Below are positions 8,477-17,012 of a stretch of DNA of 64,000 nt, in pieces; position 1 is the first letter of the stretch, and each line of letters opens with the position of its first letter. The notes beneath the pieces were generated by a model. It was not told the DNA's origin and did no database searches. It worked only from the letters and a program-made list of their open reading frames with translations. A program made the position numbers and the translations under genes. Location of the stretch: the NCBI RefSeq assembly GCF_001445655.1, contig NZ_LNBE01000003.1, positions 744,001 through 808,000 on the forward strand. The letters are read 5' to 3'. The DNA comes from Streptomyces roseifaciens (GTDB lineage: Bacteria > Actinomycetota > Actinomycetes > Streptomycetales > Streptomycetaceae).

Positions 8477-9601
8477 ACAGGGCCGTGCGGTAGCCGGACA
8501 GGGCCGACGCGGTGCCGGTGAGGGGGAAGCGGGCGCCGAGGTGGCCGTCCGGGCGGACGAGGAAGCCGGTGGGGCCGTCGGGGCGGTAGAGGCGCGCGAA
8601 TTCTCCCGCGGCGTCGCGGTAGACCGGCACGGTCAGGGCGCCGGGGGCGGTCGCCGGGGCTTCGCGGGCCAGGACGGCGACGGTCTGCAGGTCGCTTCCG
8701 TCGGGCACGACGGCTGCCTCGGCCGCCCCCGCCAGGTCCGCGACCCCCGCCGCGTACAGCAGCAGCACGTGCCCCGTGCGGCCGCGCAGGACGTCGAGCA
8801 GGCGCAGCGGGTAGGCGGCGACGGGGGAGCTCAGGCCGGGGCAGTCCGGGGCCCGGTCGCCGGGCCGGGGCGCGTCGGCCGGGCCGTGGGGGCTGCCGGC
8901 GAGCGGGCCGCCCCGGTAGCCGACGAGCAGCTGGGCCTCGCGGAGGATCACGGTCCGCGGGTCGTCCGGGTCCTTCTCGATGCCGTGGGTGGCGTGGCGG
9001 ACGGTCCGGCCGACGACCTCTTCGCCGACCGGGCGGCGCTCGGCGTCGTAGCCCGCGAGCAGGCCGGGGCCCGCCTCGCCGCGGAGGACGAGGGCGAGCT
9101 TCCAGGTCAGGTTGCAGGCGTCCTGGATGCCGGTGTTCATGCCCTGGGCGCCGGTGGGCGGGTGGATGTGGGCGGCGTCGCCCGCGACGAAGACCCGGCC
9201 GCCGCCGTAGCGGTCGACGATCCGCGTTCGATCGCCGTCCCCAGGCCCGCGACGTACTCCTCCAGGATCCGCTCGGTCTCGTACTGCGGCAGCGCGGCGA
9301 ATCCGTACGGCACCTCGGGCGGGAGCGTGAGGTCGATGCGCGTCCGTTCCCGGCCGTTCACGAAGGTCAGCTGACCGCGCAGCGGGGCGGCGGCCTCCAG
9401 GACGGTGCGGGCCAGGCCCATCCGGTCCCAGACCTCCAGGGTGCGCGGCTGGATGCCGACCGCCTTGGCGTACGGGAGGCGGGCCGGCAGCCGGTCGACG
9501 AGCCGGCAGCCCGCTCCGCGGCTGCGGAGTCCGGCGGCCGCGCTCAGCCCGACGGGGCCGGCGCCCGCGATCAGTACGTCGGTCGTTCGCGTGTGCGCCA
9601 C
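8460..9601 (-). pseudogene. FAD-dependent aromatic monooxygenase, broken by internal deletion
   Basis: The N-terminal part, starting at a GTG near 9601, has the FAD motif GAGPVGL and the expected LPQYETERILEEYVAGLG segment. About 30 bases later a different frame continues with VFVAGDAAHIHPPTGAQG and MNTGIQDACNL, the second FAD motif, and a thioredoxin-like C-terminus. The family normally has roughly 150-180 residues between these blocks. Their absence together with the frame change shows an internal deletion, not a simple sequencing slip. The remaining pieces cannot give a normal enzyme. The intact relative would hydroxylate an aromatic substrate (rifampicin monooxygenase type). Confidence 0.8.
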
Positions 9602-9630
9602 GGGTGCTACGGGTGCCTCCCCGGGACCGG

Positions 9631-9682
9631 TCTCCTGACCCGGTCTCCGGACCTGCTCTCCGGACCTGCTCTCCGGACCCGT
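9631..9682. repeat. 13-base tandem repeat upstream of the broken monooxygenase
   Basis: Four head-to-tail copies of a 13-base unit (TCTCCGGACCTGC and close variants) lie 30 bases upstream of the pseudogene start. The rest of the 9602-9924 gap is GC-rich filler with no gene that I can support. Confidence 0.7.
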
Positions 9683-9924
9683 CCCGTACGTCCCATGGTC
9701 GCCCGACGGTGTACGGGCGGCGAGCCGGCAGGGGGACCCGGCGCCCCGCGCGCCGGGAACGGCTCCCGCTCCCGGCGCCCCCCTGCTCCCCGGCGGCGGG
9801 CGCCGGTCCTGCAGGTCGCGCGGCCGCCGCCCACCGGGCTTCGGGGTCGGCCTCCCGTTCCTCGGCGGCGGCCCCCGCTCCCCGCTCCGACCGGTCCCGC
9901 CGCCGCTGCCCACGGGCTCCGGGG

Positions 9925-10362
9925 TCAGCGCCCCGCCCCGCTCATCACCCCGCGGGCCGCAGCCCCGGCGGCGGGCCGCCGCTCCTCGCCCGCAGCCGCG
10001 ATCTTCAGCTGGCGGACGTACATGAAGACCGCGAAGCTCACGCACAGCGCCAGTGCCGGGGCGCCGACGATGTACGCCCACACGTACCGGATCCCCAGCC
10101 GCCGCGACTCGACGATCATGAAGGCCGCCAGTCCCAGCCAGATCAGCACCAGGTCCGCGTAGATGAACTGGGACGCCAGGTTCGTCAGTGCGTCGTGGAG
10201 GAAGTTCCGGATGACGCCGGCCGGGCCGTCGGCCCCGTCGTCCATGGTCCGCCGTACGAAGGCGACGGCCAGCGCTCCCATGGCGACGAGGCCGACGAGG
10301 GCGAACAGGGCGTAGAAGACGCACAGCGTGCGGTCCCTGCCCCGCACTTCACCGAGTCTCAT
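9925..10362 (-). CDS. DUF2834-like small membrane protein
   Basis: The 145-residue protein has three strongly hydrophobic helices (FYALFALVGLVAMGALAVAF, ADLVLIWLGLAAFMIV, YIVGAPALALCVSFAVFMY). The spacing and sequence resemble the DUF2834 family of uncharacterised membrane proteins. The ATG start has GGAGG 8 bases upstream. It overlaps the end of the upstream monooxygenase gene by 14 bases, so it is probably translationally coupled as the last gene of a four-gene operon. Its function is unknown; a membrane partner for prenylated-product handling is only a guess. Confidence 0.8.
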   Translation of the reverse strand: MRLGEVRGRDRTLCVFYALFALVGLVAMGALAVAFVRRTMDDGADGPAGVIRNFLHDALTNLASQFIYADLVLIWLGLAAFMIVESRRLGIRYVWAYIVGAPALALCVSFAVFMYVRQLKIAAAGEERRPAAGAAARGVMSGAGR

Positions 10363-11872
10363 CACGCCGGCCTCCAGGTCGGTCGTAGCGGTAGTCGTAG
10401 CGGTAGTCGTCGAGGTCGAAGTGCCTGGCCCGCCAAGCGGCCTCGTAGGTGCTGGCTGGACGGACCGCCGGTGCGTCCCCGCGCTCGTCGAAGTAGTAGC
10501 TGTTCGAACGCCGGCAGCTCTCGTGCAGGAAGACCGTGTCCGGCTGCCGCCGCAGCGTCCTGCGGAAGGATTCGTCGTGCTTCTCGGGGCGGACGACCGC
10601 TTCCGTGGCGCGCCGCCGCCGGGCCTCCCCGATCACCCGCAGCGCGTGGGTGACCTGGTAGTCGATCATCCCGAACCACGATCCGCCGGTGAAGGAGTAC
10701 GGCCCGACGATGAACCACAGGTTCGGGAACCCCTTGACCGACGTGCCCTCGTAGGACTGGAAGCGCTCGGTGCGCCAGAACTCCCTGAGCTCGCGGCCGC
10801 CCGTGCCGTGCGTGGGGAAGGGCGGCAGGTTCTCCAGGGTCCGGAACCCGGTGGCCAGCACCAGGACGTCGAACCGCTGCTCCTCGCCGTCCGCCGTGCG
10901 GATGCCGGTCCCGGTGATCTCCTCGATGGGCTCGGTGACGAGCCGGACGTTGTCGCGGGTGAAGGCGCGCCAGTAGCCCTTGCCGAACGACGGCCGCTTG
11001 CAGCCGAGCCGGTACGCGGGAAGGAGTTTGTCCATCAGCTCGCGGTCGCCGTTGACCTGGCGGCGCAGGTAGAGCCGGGACGCCGCCTCGCCGGCCTTCA
11101 CCAGGAAGGGGAAGCGGCGGTAGTGGATCATGGCGATGACGAAGCCGACCTCGGTCGCGGTGTCGGTGACCAGCCGGATCGCCCGCTGCGTCCACGGAGC
11201 CGCCCGGAACAACCGGCGGACCGCGGCGGGGAGCGTGAAGTCCGGCTTGGGGAAGACCCAGACGGGGGTGCGCTGGTAGACGTGGAGGTGCTCCACCCGG
11301 GGCGCGATCTCCGGGATCAGCTGGATCGCCGAGGCGCCCGTGCCGATCAGCCCCACGCTCCGGCCGTCCAGTTCCAGGGAGTGGTCCCACGTCGCCGTGT
11401 GGACGACGTCGCCCTTGAACCGGTCCAGCCCCTCGATGGCGGGCGCCTTCGGCTCGGTGAGCCAGCCCGTGGCGCAGATGACGAACCGCGCCGTGACCGA
11501 CGTGCCGTCCTGCAGGAACACCTCCCACAGGTGCTCCGCATCGTCGTAGACGGCCCGTACCACCCTTGCGCCGAAGCGCATACGGGGCCGGAGGCCGTAC
11601 TTGTCGACGCAGTGGTCCGCGTACGCCTTCAGTTCCGCTCCGGGAGGGAAGGCCCGGGACCACGACGGGAAGGGCTCGAAGGCGAAGGAGTAGGAGAAGG
11701 CGGTGATGTCCACGGCGATGCCGGGATAGGTGTTGGCGTTCCAGGAGCCGCCGGCGTCGTCCTGCTCGTCGACGACGGCGAAGTCCTCGATGCCGGCCCG
11801 GCGCAGGCCGATCGCCGCGCCGATGCCGGCGAATCCGGCGCCGATCACCAGCACTTCGTGGTCAGGGGCCAC
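10349..11872 (-). CDS. Flavin monooxygenase of Baeyer-Villiger type
   Basis: The 507-residue protein has two Rossmann motifs, GAGFAG (11-16, FAD) and GTGASA (from 177, NADPH). Between them is the type I Baeyer-Villiger fingerprint FxGxxxHxxxWD (F152, G154, H158, W162, D163). Such enzymes insert oxygen next to ketones or oxygenate heteroatoms using NADPH and O2. It starts at a GTG with GGAAGGG 7 bases upstream, 23 bases after the prenyltransferase gene. Context suggests it oxidises a prenylated or methylated aromatic product made by the operon. Confidence 0.88.
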   Translation of the reverse strand: MAPDHEVLVIGAGFAGIGAAIGLRRAGIEDFAVVDEQDDAGGSWNANTYPGIAVDITAFSYSFAFEPFPSWSRAFPPGAELKAYADHCVDKYGLRPRMRFGARVVRAVYDDAEHLWEVFLQDGTSVTARFVICATGWLTEPKAPAIEGLDRFKGDVVHTATWDHSLELDGRSVGLIGTGASAIQLIPEIAPRVEHLHVYQRTPVWVFPKPDFTLPAAVRRLFRAAPWTQRAIRLVTDTATEVGFVIAMIHYRRFPFLVKAGEAASRLYLRRQVNGDRELMDKLLPAYRLGCKRPSFGKGYWRAFTRDNVRLVTEPIEEITGTGIRTADGEEQRFDVLVLATGFRTLENLPPFPTHGTGGRELREFWRTERFQSYEGTSVKGFPNLWFIVGPYSFTGGSWFGMIDYQVTHALRVIGEARRRRATEAVVRPEKHDESFRRTLRRQPDTVFLHESCRRSNSYYFDERGDAPAVRPASTYEAAWRARHFDLDDYRYDYRYDRPGGRRDETR

Positions 11873-11895
11873 CGGGGCGCCCTTCCGGCCGCCGG

Positions 11896-12798
11896 TCACA
11901 GGGACAGGCCGATCGCCAGTACGGCCCCGAACGCGAGCAGCAGCAGGCACGTGTGCTCCAGCGCCGGTATCAGGTCCCTCCCTTGCGCCCCGCTCAGCAC
12001 CCGGCGCAGCGGGAAGACGGCGGAGGGGACGGCGGCGATCACGAGCGCGGCCCAGGGGCGGGCGCCGGCCAGGAGGAGCGCGGACGCGAAGGCGGCGGCG
12101 ACGCACAGCACGTAGTACGCGCGGGTCCGCTTCTCGCCCAGCAGCACGGCGACGGTGATCTTCCCCGCGGCGGCGTCGGTCCGGATGTCGCGCAGGTTGT
12201 TCGTCGTCAGCAGCGCGCAGGAGAGCAGACCCATGGGGACGGACGCCCCGAGGGCGAGCGGGGGCACGTGGCCCAGCTGGATGCCGGTCGTGGCGGACAC
12301 CATGACGACGCCGTGGAAGACGAAGATGCTGAGGTCGCCGAGCGCCCGGTAGCCGTAGGGCCGGGGGCCGCCGGTGTAGAACCAGCCGGCGAGTCCGCAG
12401 TACGCGGTGAGCGGGATGATCCACCAGGAGACCGTCACGGCCATGACCGCGCCGGTCACGATCGCGACGGCGTACAGCAGCACTCCGGCGCGCAGGACCT
12501 GCCGGGGAGTCGCCCGCCCGGAGCCGACCAGCCGGGAGGGCCCCAGCCGTTCGTCGTCGGTGCCCCGGATGCCGTCGCTGTAGTCGTTGAAGTAGTTCGT
12601 GCCGATGACGAAGCCCAGCATGAACAGCAGGGTCAGGACGGTGCGCCACCACAGGACCTGGCCGAGCGAGTGCGCGATTCCCGTTCCCACCGCGATCGGC
12701 GCCAGGGTCACGGGGAGCGTCTTGAGCCGGGCGCCGGCCACCCAGGTCCGCACGCCGCTCGGGGCGGGCCGCTGATGCGCGGTCACCTGGGCGGTCAT
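11896..12798 (-). CDS. UbiA-family prenyltransferase (MenA-like)
   Basis: The 300-residue polytopic protein has the UbiA aspartate motif in NYFNDYSDG (first Asp-rich region) and a second in NNLRDIRTD, with about eight hydrophobic helices. The NDYSDGIRGTDDERLGPSR segment is close to MenA, which prenylates 1,4-dihydroxy-2-naphthoate. Streptomyces normally make menaquinone by the futalosine route, so this may be either a true MenA-like enzyme or a prenyltransferase recruited for a specialised quinone. Its start overlaps the end of the methyltransferase gene by 4 bases. Confidence 0.85.
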   Translation of the reverse strand: MTAQVTAHQRPAPSGVRTWVAGARLKTLPVTLAPIAVGTGIAHSLGQVLWWRTVLTLLFMLGFVIGTNYFNDYSDGIRGTDDERLGPSRLVGSGRATPRQVLRAGVLLYAVAIVTGAVMAVTVSWWIIPLTAYCGLAGWFYTGGPRPYGYRALGDLSIFVFHGVVMVSATTGIQLGHVPPLALGASVPMGLLSCALLTTNNLRDIRTDAAAGKITVAVLLGEKRTRAYYVLCVAAAFASALLLAGARPWAALVIAAVPSAVFPLRRVLSGAQGRDLIPALEHTCLLLLAFGAVLAIGLSL

Positions 12799-13541
12799 CG
12801 TTTCGTCCCCACGCCCAGGTAGAGGACGTCGGTGGACTCGGTCGGGATCATGCGAACCTCCTCGCGTCGTCTGACGAGGTAACGGGCCAGGTCGCGCAGG
12901 TGCGGGCGGAGTCCCAGCAGCCGGAGCTCCACGCCGTGCGCCCGCGCGACCCCGACCAGCCGCTCCCGGTTGACGAAGAGGCGGTGGTCGTGGGTGCCGC
13001 GCGGGGGCCTGCCCGGGAGCGGGAGGTTCTCGGCGAGGGTGATGGCGACCAGCCGGGCCAGGCCGGTGTCGGGGATGGTGTCGACGATCAGCGTGCCGCC
13101 GGGGCGCAGGACCCGGCACAGCTCCGACACCACGACGAAGGGCTCCGGAACGTGCTCCAGGCACTGCCCGGCCGTGACGACGTCGAACGACGCGTCGGTG
13201 AAGGGGAGTCGGGTGATGTCGGCCCGGAGCACTACGTCGTAGCCGTGCTGCCGCGCCTCCCGGAGCGCCATGGCGGACAGGTCCACGCCGAACACGCGGT
13301 ATCCCTTGCCTGCCAGGTGCGGGCCGAACAGGCCGCCCCCGCAGGCGACGTCCAGGAGCCGGGGCCGCTCGCTCCCGTCACCCGTCGCCGGGCCGGGGGC
13401 GCCCGCGGGGTCGGGGACGAACGCGGCGCGGGCCCGCGCGATCCAGCCCAGCGGTGCGAGCGCCCCGCGCGGATCCCACCACTGGCCGGCGAGACCGTCG
13501 TAGTCGGTGATGAAATTTCGTCTGTACCCAGCCACAACCAC
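12795..13541 (-). CDS. UbiG-like class I SAM methyltransferase
   Basis: The 248-residue protein has the SAM motif LLDVACGGGLFG and post-motifs ADITRLPF and LRPGGTLIVDT. The N-terminal segment YDGLAGQWWDP resembles the UbiG O-methyltransferase entry signature, unusual for an organism not expected to make ubiquinone. It is the first gene of an operon with a prenyltransferase and a Baeyer-Villiger monooxygenase, so O-methylation of a prenylated hydroquinone or phenol is plausible. The GTG start is weakly supported; a second GTG two codons later is possible. A Crp-like site lies about 110 bases upstream. Confidence 0.82.
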   Translation of the reverse strand: MVVAGYRRNFITDYDGLAGQWWDPRGALAPLGWIARARAAFVPDPAGAPGPATGDGSERPRLLDVACGGGLFGPHLAGKGYRVFGVDLSAMALREARQHGYDVVLRADITRLPFTDASFDVVTAGQCLEHVPEPFVVVSELCRVLRPGGTLIVDTIPDTGLARLVAITLAENLPLPGRPPRGTHDHRLFVNRERLVGVARAHGVELRLLGLRPHLRDLARYLVRRREEVRMIPTESTDVLYLGVGTKR

Positions 13542-13648
13542 CGTCCGGGGAGTGGGATCCGAGCCGAAGTCCTCTGGCTCGAAAAGGCTAGGGAGACCGC
13601 TGCGGGGCCACCAGGAAGTGCGCCCCGATGCCGGGCTAACCCGTCACC

Positions 13649-13664
13649 TGTGACCTGGGTCACA
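13649..13664. promoter_or_regulatory. Crp-like operator, exact TGTGA-N6-TCACA
   Basis: The 16-base palindrome is a perfect match to the classical CRP consensus, extended by one more pair on each side (CTGTGAC-N4-GTCACAG). It lies upstream of the methyltransferase/prenyltransferase operon on the minus strand. Streptomyces Crp binds closely related sequences and influences specialised metabolism. Confidence 0.6.
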
Positions 13665-13701
13665 GCGGGTCGGGTGGTGTGCCGGTGCGCCCGCCGCTTC
13701 G

Positions 13702-14445
13702 CTAACGGGGCTGGTGGGAGCCCGGGGTGTGGCCGAAGGCGCGGCGGAAGACGTCGATGAAGGCGCTGGCGGACGACCAGCCGCACATGTGGGCCACGGT
13801 GGTCACCGGGGTGTTCTCCGCCAGCAGGATCAGGGCGTGGTAGAGCCGCAGTTGGGTGCGCCACTGCGGGAAGGTCATGCCGAGGTCGGACTTGAAGAGC
13901 CGGGACAGGGTGCGGTCGCTCGCGCCGACCTCCTTGCCGAGCGCGGCGAGGGTGCGGTCGTCGGTCGGGTCGGCCTGCAGGATCGCGCACAGCGCCTTGA
14001 GCCGCGGGGCGGTGGGGGCGGGCAGGTGTACGGGCTCCTGCTGCGAGGCCCGCAACTGGTCGAGCAGGACGGCCCGCAGGCGCCCGCGTTCGGGGCTGTC
14101 GTCGTCCGGCGAGCGGGTGTAGGCGAGGATCAGCTCGCGCAGCAGCGGGCCGACGGTCAGTACGGTCGGCTCGTCCAGGCCGAGCGGGTTGTCGGTCGCG
14201 GGCAGGCCGACCAGGTGCAGGTCGAGCCCCCCGTGCGCCTGGTGGGCGTGGACGGTCCCGGAGGGCACCCAGATGGCGCGGGTGGCCGGGGCGATCCAGG
14301 AGCCCGCGTCGGTGGTGATGGCCAGCACGCCGCGCGCGGCGTAGACGATCTGGTGGTCGTCGTGGCGGTGGGCGTCGATGGCGGCTCCGGGCGCCAGCCA
14401 CTGCATGCGGGTCGGCGCGACCGGCTCATGGCGGATGTTCTTCAT
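13702..14445 (-). CDS. Cupin-AraC transcriptional regulator
   Basis: The 247-residue protein has an N-terminal cupin-like sensor (HRHDDHQIVYAARGVL at about 25-40, then IWVPSGTVHAH) and a C-terminal AraC double helix-turn-helix (TLSRLFKSDLGMTFPQWR and the last 45 residues, ending FGHTPG). It diverges from an Fsr-like MFS transporter gene with only about 30-55 bases between starts, so it probably controls that transporter. It is a distant paralogue of the regulator at 15867-16658. A GGCAGATTAT box sits 6 bases before the start codon and is nearly repeated before the paralogue. Confidence 0.88.
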   Translation of the reverse strand: MKNIRHEPVAPTRMQWLAPGAAIDAHRHDDHQIVYAARGVLAITTDAGSWIAPATRAIWVPSGTVHAHQAHGGLDLHLVGLPATDNPLGLDEPTVLTVGPLLRELILAYTRSPDDDSPERGRLRAVLLDQLRASQQEPVHLPAPTAPRLKALCAILQADPTDDRTLAALGKEVGASDRTLSRLFKSDLGMTFPQWRTQLRLYHALILLAENTPVTTVAHMCGWSSASAFIDVFRRAFGHTPGSHQPR

Positions 14446-14475
14446 CGATTGGCAGATTATCGGAAGTCTGACACG

Positions 14476-15783
14476 GTGCCGAGCGGTGAACATGATGAGG
14501 TGCCAAGGAACAAAGCGATCCTCCTCCTCTCGGTCGGGCATGCCTGTGTGGACGTCTACCAGGGCGCGGTGGCCGCGCTCGTGCCGTTCTTCGTCGCCGA
14601 GCGCGACTACACGTATGCCGCGGCATCGGGCATCGTGCTCGCCGCGTCGCTGCTGTCCTCCGTGGCGCAACCGCTGTTCGGCGTGCTCACCGACCGGTGG
14701 GCGATGCCCTGGCTGCTGCCCCTGAGCACGTTCCTCGGCGGGCTGGGGATCGCCCTGAGCGGCCTCGGCGGGTCCTACGCGCTGACGCTGGTGTTCGTGG
14801 CCGTCTCCGGCGTCGGCGTCGCGGCGTACCACCCCGAGTCCGCGCGCGTCGCGCGCGTCGCCAGCAAGGGCAGTCACACCGCGATGGGCTGGTTCTCCCT
14901 CGGCGGCAACCTCGGCTTCGCCGTCGCCCCCCTGATGGTCGCAGGGGTCATGACCGCCGGAGGCCTGCGGCTCACACCGCTGTTCGTGGTGCCCGCCCTC
15001 GCCGGCAGCGTGCTGTGCCTCCTCGTCGTGCGCATGCTGGACAGGACGTCAGGGAGCGGCGCCCGCAAGGCCGTTACGGCGGCGGGCGCCGACGACAGGG
15101 CTTCGTTCGTGAAGCTGTCGCTGGCCGTGGTCTGCAGGTCCATCGTGTTCATCGGCCTGAGCACGTTCATCTCGTTCTACACCCAGCAGCGCACGGGCGG
15201 CGGTACGGCGGCGGGCACCGCGGCGCTGTGCGTGCTCTACCTGGGCGGTGCGGTCGGCACGGTGCTGGGCGGCAACCTGGCCAACCGGTGGGACCGGGTC
15301 ACCGTCGTGCGCGGGTCGTACCTGATGACCGTCGCCGCCGTCGCGGGCATCGTCTTCGCCCCCGGCCCGGTGATCTACCTGTTCGTGGCCCTCACCTCGG
15401 CCGGGCTCTACATCCCCTTCTCCCTGCAGGTCACCCTCGGCCAGGACTACCTCCCCTCGCGCGTCGGCACCGCCAGCGGGATCACCCTCGGCCTGACCGT
15501 GAGCATCGGCGGTCTCGTCAGCCCGGTCATCGGCAGCGTCGCCGACGCCACCTCCCTGCAGACGGCCCTGGCCCCGCTGATCGCCATGCCCGCCCTGGCG
15601 TGGCTGCTCTTCCGGACCCTGCCCGAGCCGGTCGTGCAGAAGCCCGGGGCACCGGAACCGGCGGCACCGGAACCGGCGGCACCCGAACCGGCGACCGGAC
15701 CGGCCTCGGCGCCGGAACCGGTGCAACAGGCCGCCGGAGCCCCCGAGGCCGGGCCCTCTCCCGCCCGGCGGGACGCCCGTTGA
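14476..15783 (+). CDS. MFS transporter, fosmidomycin-resistance (Fsr) type
   Basis: The 435-residue protein has about 12 hydrophobic segments. The beginning (LLLSVGHACVDVYQGAVAA) and QPLFGVLTDRW resemble the Fsr family of small-molecule exporters. The AAYHPESARVA segment near residue 120 is also typical of the family. The C-terminal 60 residues are a Pro/Ala/Glu tail built on a 15-base tandem repeat. GTG at 14476 is used here; GTG at 14500 is an equally possible start, and neither has a strong ribosome site. Lying between two cupin-AraC genes, it could export or confer resistance to the product of the neighbouring cluster. Confidence 0.85.
   Translation: MPSGEHDEVPRNKAILLLSVGHACVDVYQGAVAALVPFFVAERDYTYAAASGIVLAASLLSSVAQPLFGVLTDRWAMPWLLPLSTFLGGLGIALSGLGGSYALTLVFVAVSGVGVAAYHPESARVARVASKGSHTAMGWFSLGGNLGFAVAPLMVAGVMTAGGLRLTPLFVVPALAGSVLCLLVVRMLDRTSGSGARKAVTAAGADDRASFVKLSLAVVCRSIVFIGLSTFISFYTQQRTGGGTAAGTAALCVLYLGGAVGTVLGGNLANRWDRVTVVRGSYLMTVAAVAGIVFAPGPVIYLFVALTSAGLYIPFSLQVTLGQDYLPSRVGTASGITLGLTVSIGGLVSPVIGSVADATSLQTALAPLIAMPALAWLLFRTLPEPVVQKPGAPEPAAPEPAAPEPATGPASAPEPVQQAAGAPEAGPSPARRDAR
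15649..15693 (+). repeat. 15-base tandem repeat in the MFS tail
   Basis: Three copies of GCACCGGAACCGGCG (one base changed in the third) encode APEPA repeats in the cytoplasmic tail of the MFS transporter. This is a likely slippage-prone coding repeat. Confidence 0.8.
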
Positions 15784-15866
15784 CGGCCCCCGCCCGCCGG
15801 CCGCGGAAGCCTCCCGGCCTTCACAGGTCCCGGCCCGGGCGGTGCCCGGCCGTTCCGGGGCCCGGC

Positions 15867-16658
15867 TCACGGCGGGGTGTGGCCGGTCTCCGCTGCGGAC
15901 GCCACCATCCGGTCCCGGTAGGCGCCCGGCGTGACGTGGACGAACTCCTTGAAGCGGGCGATGAACACGCTCGGCGAGGTGAACCCGCACAGGTGGGCCG
16001 TATTCGTGACCGACTCGCCGTCGGCCAGGTGGGCCAGTGAGGCGACCAGGCGGACGAGGGTCCGCCACTGCGGGAAGGACATCCCCAGCTCGGCCTTGAT
16101 CAGCCGGCGCAGGGTGCGCTGGCTGGTCCCCAGGTCCCGCGCGTGGTCGTCGAGACTGCGGCCGTCGGCGGGGGCGTGGATCAGCGAACTGCTCAGCGCC
16201 AGCAGCCGCGGGTCACGGGGCGTGGGCAGCGACAGCGCGTTGGACTGGTGCTTCTCGCCGCGGAGTTCGTAGCGCAGCACGTTCTCCAGCGCGGACCGCA
16301 TCCGGGCCGGCCGGTCCGGTTCGGACAGGGCGGTCAGCACGTGCCGGGCCAGCGGGGTCAGGTTCACCACCATGGGGCGGCCGCCGGTCCGGGCCCGCAT
16401 CGGCGGGTAGGCCAGCATGATCGTCGACACCAGGCTCCGGGTGTGCGCGCGGTGCGAGTGCTCGAGCCCCGGCGGGATGACGACGGCCCGGTCCGGGGCG
16501 GCGACGACCCAGGTTCCCAGTGCCGTGATCACGGCCAGGACGCCGGTGTGCGGGACGACGACCTGCGTCTGCTCGTGCCGGTGCGGGGGGACGGTCTCGT
16601 CCGGGCGCAGGACGAAGCGCCGGACGACATCTTGATCATGGCCGTTATGAAGTATCAC
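15867..16658 (-). CDS. Cupin-AraC regulator, AlnA-like
   Basis: The 263-residue protein has an N-terminal cupin domain (PPHRHEQTQVVVPHTGVL at about 24-41, then VVIPPGLEHSHRAH) and a C-terminal AraC DNA-binding region (TLRRLIKAELGMSFPQWR and FKEFVHVTPGAYRDR). Published work on L-alanosine reports that alnA, a fused cupin-AraC regulator, is needed for production. This gene has that architecture and diverges from the diaminopropionate operon, so it is the best candidate activator here. The start is GTG without a clear ribosome site. A GGCCGATTAT box lies 3 bases upstream, like that of its paralogue. Confidence 0.85.
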   Translation of the reverse strand: MILHNGHDQDVVRRFVLRPDETVPPHRHEQTQVVVPHTGVLAVITALGTWVVAAPDRAVVIPPGLEHSHRAHTRSLVSTIMLAYPPMRARTGGRPMVVNLTPLARHVLTALSEPDRPARMRSALENVLRYELRGEKHQSNALSLPTPRDPRLLALSSSLIHAPADGRSLDDHARDLGTSQRTLRRLIKAELGMSFPQWRTLVRLVASLAHLADGESVTNTAHLCGFTSPSVFIARFKEFVHVTPGAYRDRMVASAAETGHTPP

Positions 16659-17012
16659 CTGGCCGATTATTCACTACCGACTGAACAGACGGTTTTGAGA
16701 AGCTCCAGGGCAGGGGGGTGCAGAAAGACTTTCGAACGGATTCCACGACTTTCCTCGGGGCGCGATCTCCGCGTCCGTAACGTTTTCCGGACCCGACCAG
16801 CCGGATAAACACCCGGGGTGACCGGCGATGCCGCGCCGGCCAAGCCCCTTCCTTTCTCTTCCGAGACCTTCAGCGCGTCCCTTCATCGCCCTTTCCGCAC
16901 ATGCGACACATGATGTGGTCCGGGCTGATCCAGCATGCCCTGCGGACCACGACTCGCTTTGCCGTGGATTGTTTCGGCGATCCCTGCAGAGGAATGGAAG
17001 TGAACGCAACGC
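16659..17012. promoter_or_regulatory. Divergent control region of the alanosine-type cluster
   Basis: This 354-base gene-free stretch separates the AlnA-like regulator from the sbnA homologue. It holds the GGCCGATTAT box next to the regulator start. Closer to sbnA is an inverted repeat, GTGGTCCG (16915-16922) with CGGACCAC (16943-16950). That stem with a 20-base loop lies about 60 bases before the sbnA start and could be a leader hairpin or an operator. The first part is relatively AT-rich, as expected for promoters. Confidence 0.55.

Noticed and set aside
8460..9601. Simple frameshift or sequencing error in the FAD monooxygenase
   Set aside because: Correcting the frame would still leave the protein about 150-180 residues short between the two FAD motifs.
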